From: Suillus spraguei
Taxonomy: Eukaryota > Basidiomycota > Agaricomycetes > Boletales > Suillaceae
Assembly (NCBI GenBank): GCA_016800925.1
Contig: JABCPU010000150.1
Coordinates: forward strand, 1-64,000
DNA length: 64,000 nucleotides
Direction: 5' to 3'
Below are positions 45,133-56,713 of the stretch, in pieces. Position 1 is the stretch's first letter, and each line of letters starts with the position of its first letter. The notes beneath the pieces were generated by a model, which was not told where the DNA came from, did not search any database, and worked only from the letters and a program-made list of their open reading frames with translations. The translations under genes and the position numbers were made by a program.

Positions 45133-47132
45133 ATGACTTCATGGAACCGACCTTTACCAGGAGTATGATTAGGTGAGCAAAGAAAGTGTCCACCAAGAGC
45201 GACAAGTTTATGGAATAACATAGACGATCCTGGGGATCTCGTTGTTCCCGGATACGAATGGTACATTTCACCTATTGGTCGGTCCTACTTCGTCGACCAC
45301 AACACCCGGACCACATCGTGGAAGAAACCAAAACCAGAACGTCCGGCAGGAAGCTTGACACCAGAATGCATCATCGAGGGTCACTCAGGATGCATATGGA
45401 ACCTCGCCTACTTGGGTACAAGTGGCAATATAATGAGCACGTCCCAGGATAGTTCAATTCGTCAATGGAAAAGAAATGGAGAGCCAGTGGGAAAGCCTTG
45501 GTATGGTGACGGAGGAGGGATAGGCCCAATGGCAGTATCCCCGGACGAAACAACGGTCATTGGCGGAAGCGTAGACGGCAGGCTGTGGCTGTGGAACATA
45601 AAAGAGGACAGAATGATCGGTGACCCGTGGGAGGGGCATGATGATGTAGTCAGGTGCCTGGATTGGTCTCCAAATGCCCTGGAGATTGTAAGTGGATCTG
45701 AAGATGGTACTATACGACGCTGGGACCCGTATGCTGGTCGACAAATAACGCCACCCATAAAGACCAGTCATAGATGGGTTCTCGCCGTCAAATACTCTCC
45801 CCAAGGCGACAAATTTATGAGCGGCGGGCGCGGTGCGATTTGCGTGTGGTCAAAGGATGGCAAGTTGCTCACCGAGATCAAGGGACACGACCGTGGGGTG
45901 ACGTCATTGTATTGGTCCAAGGATGGTGCATACATCTTCTCTGCCTCACACGACACTACCATCCGGAAATGGCGGTTGACCGATGGCCAGGAGCTCGTCG
46001 TTCTTCAGGGTCATACCAATTCTGTTGCATCCTTCTGTCTCACTCTCGATGAAAGATATATTATTAGCGCATCAAATGACTACTCCATTCGCATCTGGGA
46101 CCTCAAAACCAATCGATTGATCGGTGATCTACTCTTGCATGACGACCAAGTTTTCACTGTTGCTGTGTCCCCTGATGGAAAATATATCGCCAGTGCTGGA
46201 GCAGACAAAAAAATATATGTATGGAGTCTGGAGGCAGCGCTCGATCGATATGGTGGTGATCAAGTGGGTGTACGTATGTGCTTTGGTGCTTCGATCTTCT
46301 TTTCTAGTGGTTTTGATTGTTTACTGTAGGGTGCGAATGATGTCAATGCAAAGCTCTTGAAGGCAAGTCATCTCTGCTTTTCTTTCAAGTTCATCCTCAC
46401 CGTGACTTTTTAATAGGGACGTCCGGCCCAACCGAGAGTTGTACGCCAACCAATCGTGAGCAGCCTTATCCTGTATCATGTCTCGCTATATTCTCAATAA
46501 CCCTCTGCACCTCAAACAACAGGCCAATACCGGAGGCTCAGTGGGATATGTCAGTAAAAAATTTCCTTCTTCAGCTTCTGCCTGTCTGAATTTGATACTG
46601 AAAGGGCAATGATTTTTTACTGGTGATTTAAATGACACACCTCGTCGCGAAGCTCAACGAGCAAGTCTATCGTCCCTCATTCATTTGCGCCATCTGCTCG
46701 GTTCCATACATTTCGGCACACAACCTGCAAATGCATCCGAACCAATTGAACGACACCCCCGACACTGGAATTTCAACTTATTTTCCGTAGGAAATTCCAG
46801 TCGCACTGTCGAAGTAGCTCCTGCTCACGACGAAGATGTGAGTGACTCGCCTTTGGTCCTTTTTCATCCCATTAAAACACATTCAGAGATATGGCATCAC
46901 CCCTGAATCTGATGCGGAAGCAGCCGCAGCTATGCAGCGTACGAACGACAATGAGTCCGATGATTCAATGCAACCAGCTCGCCCTGAAGTGGGGGCACAA
47001 GCATCTCAAGTACGACCGATCCAGACGCACGCACAGGGCTCAACTGGTGGTGCGGAAGACATTGTGTATGAAGGAGTGAGCTGCTGCGGATTCTTCTTCG
47101 GTCGTCGTCGTTCCACCTCGCTTCGGTCATAA
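45133..47132 (+). CDS. WW domain plus seven WD40 repeats protein, ends uncertain
   Basis: This is a scaffold-type protein. The WW domain (about 45246-45335: GYEWYISPIGRSYFVDHNTR then TTSWKKP) binds proline-rich ligands. About seven WD40 repeats follow (45355-46245), with units such as EGHSGCIWNLAYLG, EGHDDVVRCLDWSP, KGHDRGVTSLYWS and QGHTNSVASFCLT. Repeats end in xWD/xWS-like motifs, consistent with one beta-propeller. After a GT-AG intron, short exons give NDVNAKLLK, then a GC-AG intron (GCAAGT donor at about 46363), GRPAQPRVVRQPI and ANTGGSVGY. The tail LNDTPRREAQRASLSSLIHL to SSRTVEVAPAHDED and RYGITPESDAEAAAAMQRT ends at 47132. Two oddities: the likely first exon from ATG 45133 (MTSWNRPLPG) meets TGA before a good donor, and the run of six T near 46613 puts the tail one base out of frame. 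Either the gene is decaying or the sequence has errors. Confidence 0.75.
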
Positions 47133-47527
47133 GATCATCTAGAACCTGTATCACTTGATGATCGTCTTTTTCCTCCCGCGTTTACGAGACCATGTGATCA
47201 TGCAGACTCGATTGTATCCCTCGTGAACGTCGCTAGCCCGACGCAATTTCCTCCAGTATGAGCTTAGCATGGGTTGTACCCCCAGTGCGTTATTGATTAT
47301 TAAGTAATAAATAATAGCTTCGTCTCGACTTTAGATGCAGTTCCGCAAAACAAACTCATTCCAACAACACCTCGTAAGTAATACGGAAACCTATCAGTAT
47401 TCATTATCGATTAAGACATGTATACATAATATGCAAGTGCAAAAAAATGGCTATCCCCTGTACAAGACCTAAGCGTCTAGTACTGTACAAGAGTTAATGT
47501 ATTTTTCGGGTATCCAATGTAGTCTAG
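47133..47527. other. 3' flanks of the WW-WD40 gene and oxidase copy 3
   Basis: Bases about 47330-47527 carry the 3' flank blocks shared by all full oxidase copies (CGTCTAGTA, TATGCAAGTAC-like). No gene. Confidence 0.5.
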
Positions 47528-49502
47528 TTAAAATTTCCATCCTCCTGCGCGTCCCATCACATCACCTGGGTCCACGGCACTCTTAATAGAATGTAACCTG
47601 CCCAAAGCATCCCCATACATATCCACCATAGGCGTGCCAGGAGGCGCGGCATTAGGGTATAGTAGTGCATTCGCAACGTTCTGGCCAGCCTTCACGGCAA
47701 ACTGCTTCATGGAGGCAGCGCTCTCTGCAGCAAGCTCGCCCATCACTTTATCGCTTGTCTCAAGCGCCCACCCACATAACACCTCAATAAACGAGTGTCC
47801 CTGTTCCGGACCCCGTAAAGAGGGGAAAGCAGACGGCGTCTCGGAGTGATTATAGACTGATGGTAGGAAAGGGGTGAGGTCGTATGAGAGGAACGTTGCG
47901 TCTAAATGCGATGCCCGGTCGCCAAGTGCCTTAACTCCCTGGTGAGTAGTGCCTTGATCAGGTGAAAAGTACGACTCACCAGCGCCTGGTTCTCAACCAT
48001 CCACAGCATAGGCACTGTGAATTGCTCAACAGGCACCCAGTGGGTCACAATCCTGTGTACAAGTGAGCCAGTCAAACCAATTGCTAAACATCATGACATA
48101 CCTTGTTAGGGGCGGTGTCATAGGAAAAGACTTGATAAGATTCAAAAAAGTCCTTGTCGTAACGTCTTCTTGATGCGACGGGATGTTCAAAAATTCGTCG
48201 AACATACCGTCCGGACTGGTCGGTGCATCATAAAACAGAGTGACCATCATCGCTGGCTATTGACAAATCAGTCACTGGTATATAGTTCTCATAATCAATC
48301 ATAACGCACCACCCCAACTACCACATGCATGTAGTCGATCGTGATGTACATACAGGCTTTGGGATCGATGACCTGTGATACGAAATTAGCTGTAGCTTCA
48401 TTGACTCGTCCCCATTGATCATAGGTGTACCAGAGACTCCCGCCCTGTAATCAGTTACTATTAGGATCTTACCAACACAGAAATACGGTGCGTACCCAGA
48501 CTTGAGACTGGGGATGCGTCTTCATAGTCACTGTAGTAACAATTCCCTGCAGCAGATCAGTATATGCACTGACGTCTGTGAAGCAACACCATCACGCACA
48601 AAATTGTTGAATCCTCCCTGAAAAAAATCACCAGAAATAAGATGATAGCTATCTGTACTTCAAGACTTACCCGAAGGCCATAGAATAGATCTGGATGTGA
48701 GGAACTTGCGATACTCGCGACCGTGCCATTAGGCATAACAAGCTCCAATGATACGATATTATCGACCGACAAACCATACTCATTGCTGAGATATGAATAT
48801 CCTGATCAGAAAATAAAACGTTCAATCACCGATGTTTCCACGAGGAGGTGGACCTACCTCCTCCAAGGACAAAGCCGCCAACACCAACACCAGAAGACCT
48901 CCCTCCTACAACGGTCATGTTGTATTGCTCGAGCGCAGAATAGACGTCATCCCAAACCAACCCCATGCCAATAGTTGCTGTCTGGGTATTCTGGTCGTAT
49001 ACGACTCCTGAAAATGATGTCATAGCAATCAGGACTCCAGGAGTCGATGAGAACCCTGGATTCGGTGAATGACCGCCACCTCTAACCTTTCACATAGCCA
49101 CCGCGTGTGAAGATCAAAATGCAAGCTAGATGATAGTTGATGGACTCACTGCAAATGGGGTCTGGTCATGGGCTAATAATCCGAGCTAGTCTTCGTTAGC
49201 AAGCTGAATTAAACGTTGAATTCTATTAAACTTACAGCGATTCCAACATCTTGAGCGTTCACCGGCTCAAAGGAGCATGCAGGAATTTCAGTATTGGTCA
49301 TAGACCAATTCTCAACACCGTTGGCAAAATGGGACGACCCTATGGATTGCTTAGTCCCTCTTGGAGTAAACGAGTATTGAATGCATTCACCTTCGAAATA
49401 CACATTGGACGCAGATGAGACAGAGGCAGCAATATCATTACAGGTTGACCGATAATTGGGCGACAAGCCAACGAAGCCTGCTAATGGACCTTGGAGTGTC
49501 AT
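47528..49502 (-). CDS. FAD-linked oxidase copy 3, intact but with a shortened signal region
   Basis: It has the same exon layout as copy 1, and I find no frame break when its exons are read through. Landmarks: VRGGGHSPNPGFSSTPGV, GMGLVWDDVYSALEQYNMTV, VGVGGFVLGGG, GIVTTVTMKTHPQSQVW, TPPLTR, IVTHWVPVEQFTVPMLWMVE, and the end DPGDVMGRAGGWKF. The N-terminus is MTLQGPLAGFVGLSPNYRST, lacking the hydrophobic ISGLIGLFxSTGL stretch of copies 1, 4 and 5. Secretion may therefore be lost or weakened. The segment between the last intron and SYDLTPF (GVKALGDRASHLDATFL) differs from the other copies, showing real divergence. Its upstream flank matches that of copy 2. Confidence 0.85.
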
Positions 49503-50384
49503 TAGTAATGATCAAGCGATTTTCGGCGTGACTCTTTAAACCAGGTATGACAAAGCCGTTGATAGGCCCACGTCGTGAAATGCACCCTTAACTTACGCGC
49601 GTTATGGACGCTTAATCAATTACGAACGCTTACGACTTCAGTAGAAATGGACCCGAACGCCAACGCCAATAACAGTTACTCACCAGCATCTGACTGATAA
49701 TGTGAATACTTAAAGCCACTGTTTATACAAACTCAGTATGTGATGTATGATAACCATTAAGATGTACTTATTCTCAGCAAGACAGCGCTGTCCGCAGATT
49801 CTTGAGGCCGTTATAACACCGCTAGATAAAGGTTGCAATATTACATAACTGAATCATCATGATGGCGCAACTTAGAATGATGGGTAATAGTATATCTGGC
49901 AAAAGTTTCAATCTACAATAATCTTTAGCATGAATCTCGCTGAAGATAATATAGGCTTGATTTGAACTGTGATTGTAGTCGAAGAAACCGACTCATACAC
50001 TTATACCTCAGCGCCTCAAAGGTGATTTCTGTTTTTGGTACTCGGACTCTAATTATAACTCCCCGAAGAACACCCACAACAAAAATACCCCAAATTCTAC
50101 TTATGTTCGCTTCAGTTTCAGTTAGCCATATCATGATATAACAGCCTCAATCAGAAACTTCTATGTGCTGCGGCTCAGACCCCACTGTAATAGAGTATGC
50201 ACACAACCTTTACAAAAGTTGAAGGGAAACTTCCGGTATGTTCTTGACTTACCAACGATATTCTGGTGCCTCTTCGGTACCTGCCGCGTCGTTTCGATTT
50301 TCGGTACCGTGTTATCAGAGTCTAAACCCTGCACGGACAAAGTCCGAACACCCTCACGACTCTACTCGCTTTAGTTCATTGTTG

Positions 50385-50580
50385 CAGCTAGGGCTGCACA
50401 CCGTCACCGTCATAGACGGTTTGTACGGCAGCCGTCGACGGATACGGTTGCCGTACCGTCGGGCCTGCAAAAGGAGGTAGGTGTACGGCCAAACCATACA
50501 CCGTACAAGCCGTCTTCCATACGGTGTCGACGGCACCTTTACGGCATATACGATCGGAAAGGGTGCCGGTTTATCTGGTA
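50385..50580. repeat. CCGT/ACGG palindrome-rich block
   Basis: The motif ACGG or its complement CCGT occurs more than a dozen times in under 200 bases (for example GACGGTTTGTACGGCAGCCG and CGGTTGCCGTACCGTCGGG). The left edge CTAGGGCTGCACACCGTC resembles the TAGGG-type ends of hAT-family elements. I find no transposase and no clear matching right end, so I read it as a MITE or element fragment. Confidence 0.45.
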
Positions 50581-50837
50581 GTTTCTTGCCCTGAACCGCC
50601 ATGCTCTGCACCACCAACGACAGTGACAGTGACGAGTCTGATGGTTTTCTGCGTGCCTTTACACTAACAGAAGCAGCACTGTGAGTATGTTTCTTATAAT
50701 ATTTACTGAAACTTTCTTAGTTTTGTCCCCCAAGCTGGCATTTCTGCCCACAATGTCTTCACCTGTCAATGAGCCGCAATTTCAGTCTGTCCTCGGTCGC
50801 TGTGGCGCGCAAGTCTCAAGCCTGAGACTATCAGAAC

Positions 50838-51180
50838 TAGTGATGTTCCGACCCGGCTTTAAGCCCTTTTTTCAACTCTAGTACTCGTGAATGCCGCCGT
50901 CCTTGCTCCTGGTACCTGCAGCCTAGCTATGCGCTTGCGCCGTCATTCGATTTCTTTTGTGGAAGCCAAAACTGGGCGGCACGTCCACTCCAACATCTAG
51001 TGCCACTGCGCCAGATCATCATCGCGCTCGCAGTCAACCAGTGCTGCCGTGGTCCGGTCCCGAACCATGGTTCGAACCTGACTAATGGTCAGGTTCGTCC
51101 TGGGTTCCACATTTTGGATGGTCCGGTTCACGGTCCGCCGTCTCTAGCACGGTAGTGTGGGTTCGAACCTTTCCGAACCG
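50838..51180. repeat. GGTTCG/CGAACC inverted-repeat block, second possible hAT/MITE fragment
   Basis: Starts with CTAGTGATGTTCCGACCCGG and ends near GGTTCGAACCTTTCCGAACC. In between are nested palindromes such as CCATGG within CGAACCATGGTTCG and CTGACTAATGGTCAG. The AGTGATGTTCCG edge and CGAACC ends are of the kind seen at the termini of fungal hAT elements. No coding remnant seen. Confidence 0.4.
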
Positions 51181-51249
51181 AATCTTGCTTGCAATATCGG
51201 CGACACTTCGACTTCTGCTCTCACTTCTGGAAAACAGATATTGGACGGG

Positions 51250-54200
51250 GACTGTTGTACAGGTCACAGCACCATCGTTTCGTGTTGACTTTAGATGGAG
51301 TTCTGCAAAACCCACCCTCGCACCACAGAAACCTGTCAGTATTCGTCATCGATCAAAGCATTTATATATGATATACTACAAGTACATTAACTATAGCCAT
51401 CCACTACGAAAGACCTAAACGTCTAGTTTGTTAATATATTGTTCGGATACCCAACGCAGGCAGTTAGAATTTCCATCCTCCCGCGAGTCCCATCACATCA
51501 CCTGGATCCACGGCACTCCTGATAGATTGTAGCGTTTCCAAAGCATCACCATACATATCCGCCAAAGGCGTGTCAGGAGGCGCAGCATTGGGATATATTA
51601 ATGCATTCGAAACGTTCTGACCAGCGTTCACAGCAAACTGCTTCATGTAGGCAGCGCTCGCTGTACCAAGCTGGAGTATCGCCTCATCATCGTTCGCATC
51701 CGTCCACCCATATAAGACCTCAACAAATGAGTGCCCCTGCCCTGGGTCCCGTAAAGAAGGGAAAGCAGACGGCGTCTCGGAGTGACTGTAGAGCGATGGT
51801 AGGAGAGGGACGAGGTCGTATGAGACAAAACTGCGCTTGATTCCGACAGCTGCTCGCCATAGAACTGAGTGTTCTGGTGAGTGGTGCCCTGATCAGATGA
51901 AGAGAGCGACTCACCAACGTCTGGTTCTGAACCATCTGCACCATAGACAATGTGAATTCCTCAATAGGCACCCAGAGGAACATAGACCTGTTTCTAACTG
52001 AGTCAGCCAAACCAAGCGTTAAAATAGGACGTACCTTAGGCCCGATATCAAAGGTAAAAGTTCAATAATGCTCAAATAAGTCCTCGTGGAGATGTCCTGC
52101 ACGGATGAGATTGCTAAAAATTCGTCGAAAATGCCATCCGGTGGAGTCGGTGCATTATAAAACAGAATGGTCAATATCGCTCCCTATTGGAAATCAGTTG
52201 CTCGGAGATGGTCCTCACAATCAATCGTAACGCACCACCCCTTCCACGTAGTTAGTTGTACTGTACATGCAGGCTTTGGGATCGGTGACATTCGACACAA
52301 AATTAGCTGTAGCATTATTGAATGCGTCCCATTGATCCTCCGTGTACACGATACTCCCGCCCTGCAATAAATTACCATTAGGATCATACCAATGTAGAAA
52401 TACGGTACCTACCCAGACTTGAGACTGGGGATACGTATTCAAAGTCACTGTGGTGGCAATTCCCTGCAGTACATCAGCATGCGCACTGGCGTCTGTGAGG
52501 CAACACCATCACGCACAAAGTTGTTGAATCCTCCCTAAAAAATTCACCGAAAATGAGATGCTGACTGTCTGGATACAAGATACTTACCCGAAGGCCATAG
52601 AATAGATCTGGACTTGAAGAACTTGTGATATTCGCGACCGTGCCATTAGGCATGACAAGTTCAAACGATACGATGTTGTCTACCGACAAACCATACTCAT
52701 TGCTGAGATATGAATATCCTAGTAATAAAATGTTCAATCATCGATGGTTTTCCACGAGCAGGCGAACCTACCTCCTCCAAGGACAAAGCCACCGACCCCA
52801 ACACTACTAGACTTCCCTCCCACAACGATTACATTGTATTGTTCAAGTGCGGAATAGACATCTTTCCAAACCAACCCCATGCCAATAGTCGCTGTCTGGG
52901 CACTCTCGTCGTATACGACTTCTGAAAATTGAGTCATAGCAATTTGGACTCCAGGGGTCGACGAGAACCCTGAATTCGCTGAATGACCACCGCCTTTGAC
53001 CTGTAACATAGTCGTCGTGTGTGACGATTAAACTGAGAGCTAAATACTAAGTTAGTAGACTCACTGCAAATGGGGTCTGGTCCTTGGCCAACAATTGGAG
53101 CTAGTCTTCGTTAGCAAGCAGAATTGAACTTTGTATTCTATTAAACTTACAGCGATTCCGACGTCCTGAGCGTTCGCGGGCTCAAAGGAACATGCAGAAT
53201 TTTCAGTATTGGTAGTGGCCCAATTGTCGATATCGTCATTGTATTCGGACGACCCTATGGATTGCTTAGTCCTTCTTGCGTAATGAGTATTGAACGCACT
53301 CACCGTTGTAATATACTTTGGACGCAGATGAGACAGAGGCAGCGATCGCCTGGCAGGTCGCATTATAGTTAGTACTCTGCAGCCCCGTGGATGCGAACAG
53401 GCCAATGAGGCCTGAGATAGCTGCGAAAGGACCTTGAAGGAGTGTCATTAGCTTTGACGAGAGAACAGATAATCAAGCGGTTTTCAGCATGACTCTTTAA
53501 ATCAGAAATTCAGAAGGTATGAGAAGATTACCACCAAATATGCTACATGGCGTTCCACAGCTTCGATCGAGCAAAAGTTCTGAATCGAGGGTTATGCAGA
53601 TGAGTCGGTGAAGGGAATCTAAGCTGTTATCGATAGAGTATGGCCGGTAGGAACGGTAGAATGATGGGGGTACGCCTCAACATCGGGAAATTCATTATTT
53701 GGAATGCAAAAGGACACTGGGTATAGACTGGTCTACTCAACCAGGGTTGTTACTAACTTGTTAAAAGAGTTAAAACATTAACTGATTTGCAATTTTGGGA
53801 GGGTTAGTAGAGTTAGTGTACTAGAATTCATTCGAGTTAATAGGACCATAAACAGCATGAGCTGAAGCGTAATGGTTAAAGGAAGCTGAGAGGGTGATCA
53901 TCGTCGTTGGACTGTAATATGGTAGTCTCGGGCCGAGGTGCAGAGCATCGGGTAACGGGCCGTGCCAATTTCCAAAGAAAACATTTGTAAATTCGATTCC
54001 TCGTGTCCGAGTTCAGGAGTCGTCAATCATTATCTTTGATCTCTCTGGTTCTCTACATTCCATTCTCCTAGGATCGTAGTGTCTCTCCAAGTCGATATGT
54101 GGAGAAGCCCTGGCAATGAAATCATTTTCATCAGAGGACTACAAAGGTCGATCAAGTGATAGAAGGCACGTCAACGTGTGGTTTAGGTTGCCCGTGGGAA

Positions 54201-55600
54201 GGTGTTTGCCAATCAATGTATTACATAAGCGCATGCGTCCAGTGAAATCCACAACATGTTCAATTCAATGGCCTGTTGCGGCTGAGTCAATTATCGGACG
54301 AGCTTTGGTTTCGAGGCATGAAAGATTTTATTTTACAAGTCTGTGTGCTTTTCTGTCGTAGAGAAAGCAGCCAAACGATTTGCCGATACTCTGCCTACAG
54401 TATACTCCGCGATGACTCAGTGCATGTACAGCGCCGGAACCGACGGACGCTTCTCGCTGAGGCGAAAGACTCTGGGGATCACTTCCATTGGCTTTGGATG
54501 TATGGTAGACAAGGAGCATATAATCAGGAGGATTCCTTTAACATCGATGCAGACACTGTCACAAGACATTCAATGGTTCCAGTAATAGTCACTTATACTG
54601 GTACAACCGTGCTTCACTTCGGCAGCTTGAGACTCAGTTTACTCCGACATCTTGCCGACAACGCCACTACTACAAATAAACCGTTGTACATGTGGAGCAG
54701 GTAGGCTTCCTTAGTGCATCGGCGTGGCGACCGTGTGCCGCATTGTGTTTCAATCTTCACCCGTCTTACATTCAATGCTAACGGCTTTTGATACACTCAG
54801 GCTTATGACCGGGTCAAGGAGCACAAAGGGGTACAAATTGGTCAACTTAGGGTTTTGGTAACGATAGTGCCACCGTTGCCACTGATAATTTTGACACTAC
54901 CTAATAAGCAGCTGGGGGAATATAATGCTACGTGTTTCTGAATCAGCTGCCTCTCCGTAATCAGTAACTGAGGACTGTACTAACTATACTCCATTGCAAG
55001 GGACGGTCACTACATCAAAGTAGCTGTCGAGCGAGAATTGGCTTATCAAGGTGGCGCAAGAGGCACTGGCAGCAAAACATCTGGATTGAGTTCTATAATT
55101 GTATGCCACTCGGTATAACGATCCGGAAGGGAAAGTCCTGCTAGTGATCTATAGAACTTTCCTTGAATCGTACGAGTGTAATGTGGTGGACGTAATGTGA
55201 AAGGTGTGAGCGCCTGGCTGAGGTGTTAGATATTTTGTAAAACACAGTCAAGGTACGTCGACTATGTAGTACTCGGGCATGTAGAACATAAGATCAGGTT
55301 GCACCATCCCTGTTTCTCTCGAGTTATATATGTAATGTCCGAGGGAATCGCAGCTCACAAACGTGTTACTTATCGCTGTCAACTTGGGTTTTGATTGGTA
55401 TGGATGCACACTCGAGCGCAGTTGGCTGAATACACACTCAAGGGCAACCGTGACGGCGTCGAAGGTGCGTTTCAGACCATTGATATCAAATATAGATCCT
55501 GTTCCGAGGGATAATCATAGAATGCTATACAATCCATATGTGGCGAGTGCGCAGCTTGTGCCTATATACGTATTACATTGAGTATATCAACAATAATATT
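51250..55600. repeat. Segmental duplication, left copy
   Basis: This segment, holding oxidase copy 4 and its upstream DNA, is related along most of its length to 59580-64000. Shared blocks beyond the gene include GGAACGGTAGAATGATG (about 53655 and 62020), AAAGGACACTGGGTATAGACT (about 53708 and 62081), TTTTGATACACTCAG (about 54786 and 63288) and AACATAAGATCAGG (about 55286 and 63809). The stretch of about 54130-54750 has no counterpart that I can see. Confidence 0.8.
51464..53448 (-). pseudogene. FAD-linked oxidase copy 4, frameshifted in the last exon
   Basis: All exons correspond to copy 1: signal peptide FAAISGLIGLFASTGL, VKGGGHSANSGFSSTPGV, GMGLVWKDVYSALEQYNVIV, VGVGGFVLGGG and GIATTVTLNTYPQSQVW. 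In the last exon, copy 1 reads TGAGATCAAAAC on the plus strand (33640s), whereas here it is TGAGACAAAAC at 51821-51831. One T is lost. This shifts the frame after ESSAVL and leads to a stop at 51643, dropping the normal end (which still exists out of frame as MKQFAVNAGQ to AGGWKF at 51464). The BBE-like C-terminus would be lost, so the product is probably inactive unless the base is a sequencing error. Confidence 0.8.
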
Positions 55601-55666
55601 ACTGATGCTAGTTCATGTTGAGATATGCCTTCCTAAGCTACAGGTTTCGAACAGACCACACTACCC
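53449..55666. other. Duplicated non-coding DNA upstream of copy 4
   Basis: Mostly shared with 61795-64000. A plus frame, 54343-54585, gives VVEKAAKRFADTLPTVYSAM and RRKTLGITSIGFGC. It lies in the part not shared with the right copy and has no family that I recognise. No gene called. Confidence 0.4.
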
Positions 55667-56713
55667 TTAGATAACATCAACCAAAATGGTAGGTTGCCTC
55701 GTTAGAGGCGATAACCTCATGCTCTTTCGAGGTTTACGCGTCCTGGGTTGCACAGGAGACGACCTGATAATTCGGGGTTGTCCGTCCTTCTTAGGCCTCA
55801 ACGTTTTGTAGACCTGCCATTCCTTCCCCTCAACGGTGATGCTACCGAGGTGCTTGGTGTTCTCTTGGTCCGCAGGTTCAGTCTGTATCTGCGGGGCTCT
55901 CAGGGCAGGCAGCGTCGATCGAACTTGGGGCTTGAACGTGGGGTCGATTATGACAGTCCCGTGTGGTCCGAGCATGGGAAGACCTTGTGAATTCAATCTC
56001 TCACCCGTAGGTCCAACTCCAAACTTTGATACTTCCTCTTCCTCTTCGATAAAGATAGACGGCGCGGGTGAGGCAAAGTGAACTTGTCTTGCAGTGCCCA
56101 CACCAGCAGACGCATCCACTATTGGCAATATTGAATTCAATTCTCTTGCCACCCGTTCTCTCTCTTCGTGGCCTAGTAATTTTCCCACTTGAGTCAAAAA
56201 GGTCTCCTGGTTCCTCTGGAACTCGTACTCGAGAATTTGCTCTTTTGTCAAGTTCGTCACAGAGCCCATGGGTCTCTGCAATACATATCTCATGCGAATA
56301 CCAGAGCTAGTCTGCTCGATAGTGTGAGTTCCCGGTGAATGGTTGTGCCAGAAATCGATCCCTTCAAAGCCGATGCGCTCGGGGCTGCGCTGAAGCGGCC
56401 GGGGCCTCTTGACGGGTGTGCGAAGGACAGAGCCCGCGTCGAACGCATGCTGGGTCATAGGAGTCTGAGGAAAGCACTTCGTAGTGCTCGGAGGTGGCGT
56501 GGCGTCCCCCTCCACATCCATATCCATGCTAGTTTCTTCTTCATTGTCGTTGGTGTCGTGCTCGGGGTAGATCCAGCGCGTATGAGCACCAAGACCAGTA
56601 GCAGTTTGTGTGATCATAACAGACGTGCCATCTACATCACGGCATCTGAGGTAGTAGCCCTTGAGTTTGCCACCCTTGGTCTGGCGTGTGACATTGTAAA
56701 TGCGAGATGGCAT
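55667..56713 (-). CDS. Unknown charged protein, probably nuclear
   Basis: Intronless frame of about 348 residues from ATG 56713 (MPSRIYNVTRQTKGGKLKGY). A longer frame from 56818 would add a hydrophobic, less protein-like leader. I recognise no family. Visible features: a compact N-terminal segment with GYYLRCRDVDGTSVMITQTA and RWIYPEHD; an acidic linker; a basic TPVKRPRPLQRSP patch; a helical middle, LTKEQILEYEFQRNQETFL, with LGHEERERVARELNSI; an EEEEEVSKFG patch; and a very basic tail, RTRKPRKSMRLSP. The charge pattern suggests a nuclear or chromatin-associated protein, which is inference. It lies between the two arms of the segmental duplication and is itself single-copy in this window. Confidence 0.65.
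   Translation of the reverse strand: MPSRIYNVTRQTKGGKLKGYYLRCRDVDGTSVMITQTATGLGAHTRWIYPEHDTNDNEEETSMDMDVEGDATPPPSTTKCFPQTPMTQHAFDAGSVLRTPVKRPRPLQRSPERIGFEGIDFWHNHSPGTHTIEQTSSGIRMRYVLQRPMGSVTNLTKEQILEYEFQRNQETFLTQVGKLLGHEERERVARELNSILPIVDASAGVGTARQVHFASPAPSIFIEEEEEVSKFGVGPTGERLNSQGLPMLGPHGTVIIDPTFKPQVRSTLPALRAPQIQTEPADQENTKHLGSITVEGKEWQVYKTLRPKKDGQPRIIRSSPVQPRTRKPRKSMRLSPLTRQPTILVDVI

Larger units (their letters stand above)
49503..51250. other. Intergenic with repeat fragments
   Basis: The first 300 bases are the upstream flank of oxidase copy 3, related to that of copy 2. The rest contains palindrome-rich repeat blocks (listed separately) and no gene that I can support. Short frames on both strands are composition effects of the ACGG/CCGT and GGTTCG repeats. 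Confidence 0.45.

Noticed and set aside
53975..54010. AATTCGATTCCTCGTGTCCG resembling a tRNA T-arm
   Set aside because: The upstream sequence does not form a cloverleaf and no matching acceptor stem is visible.
54276..54704. 142-codon plus frame
   Set aside because: No domain; overlaps another frame of similar length; lies in duplicated non-coding DNA without a conserved counterpart in the right arm.
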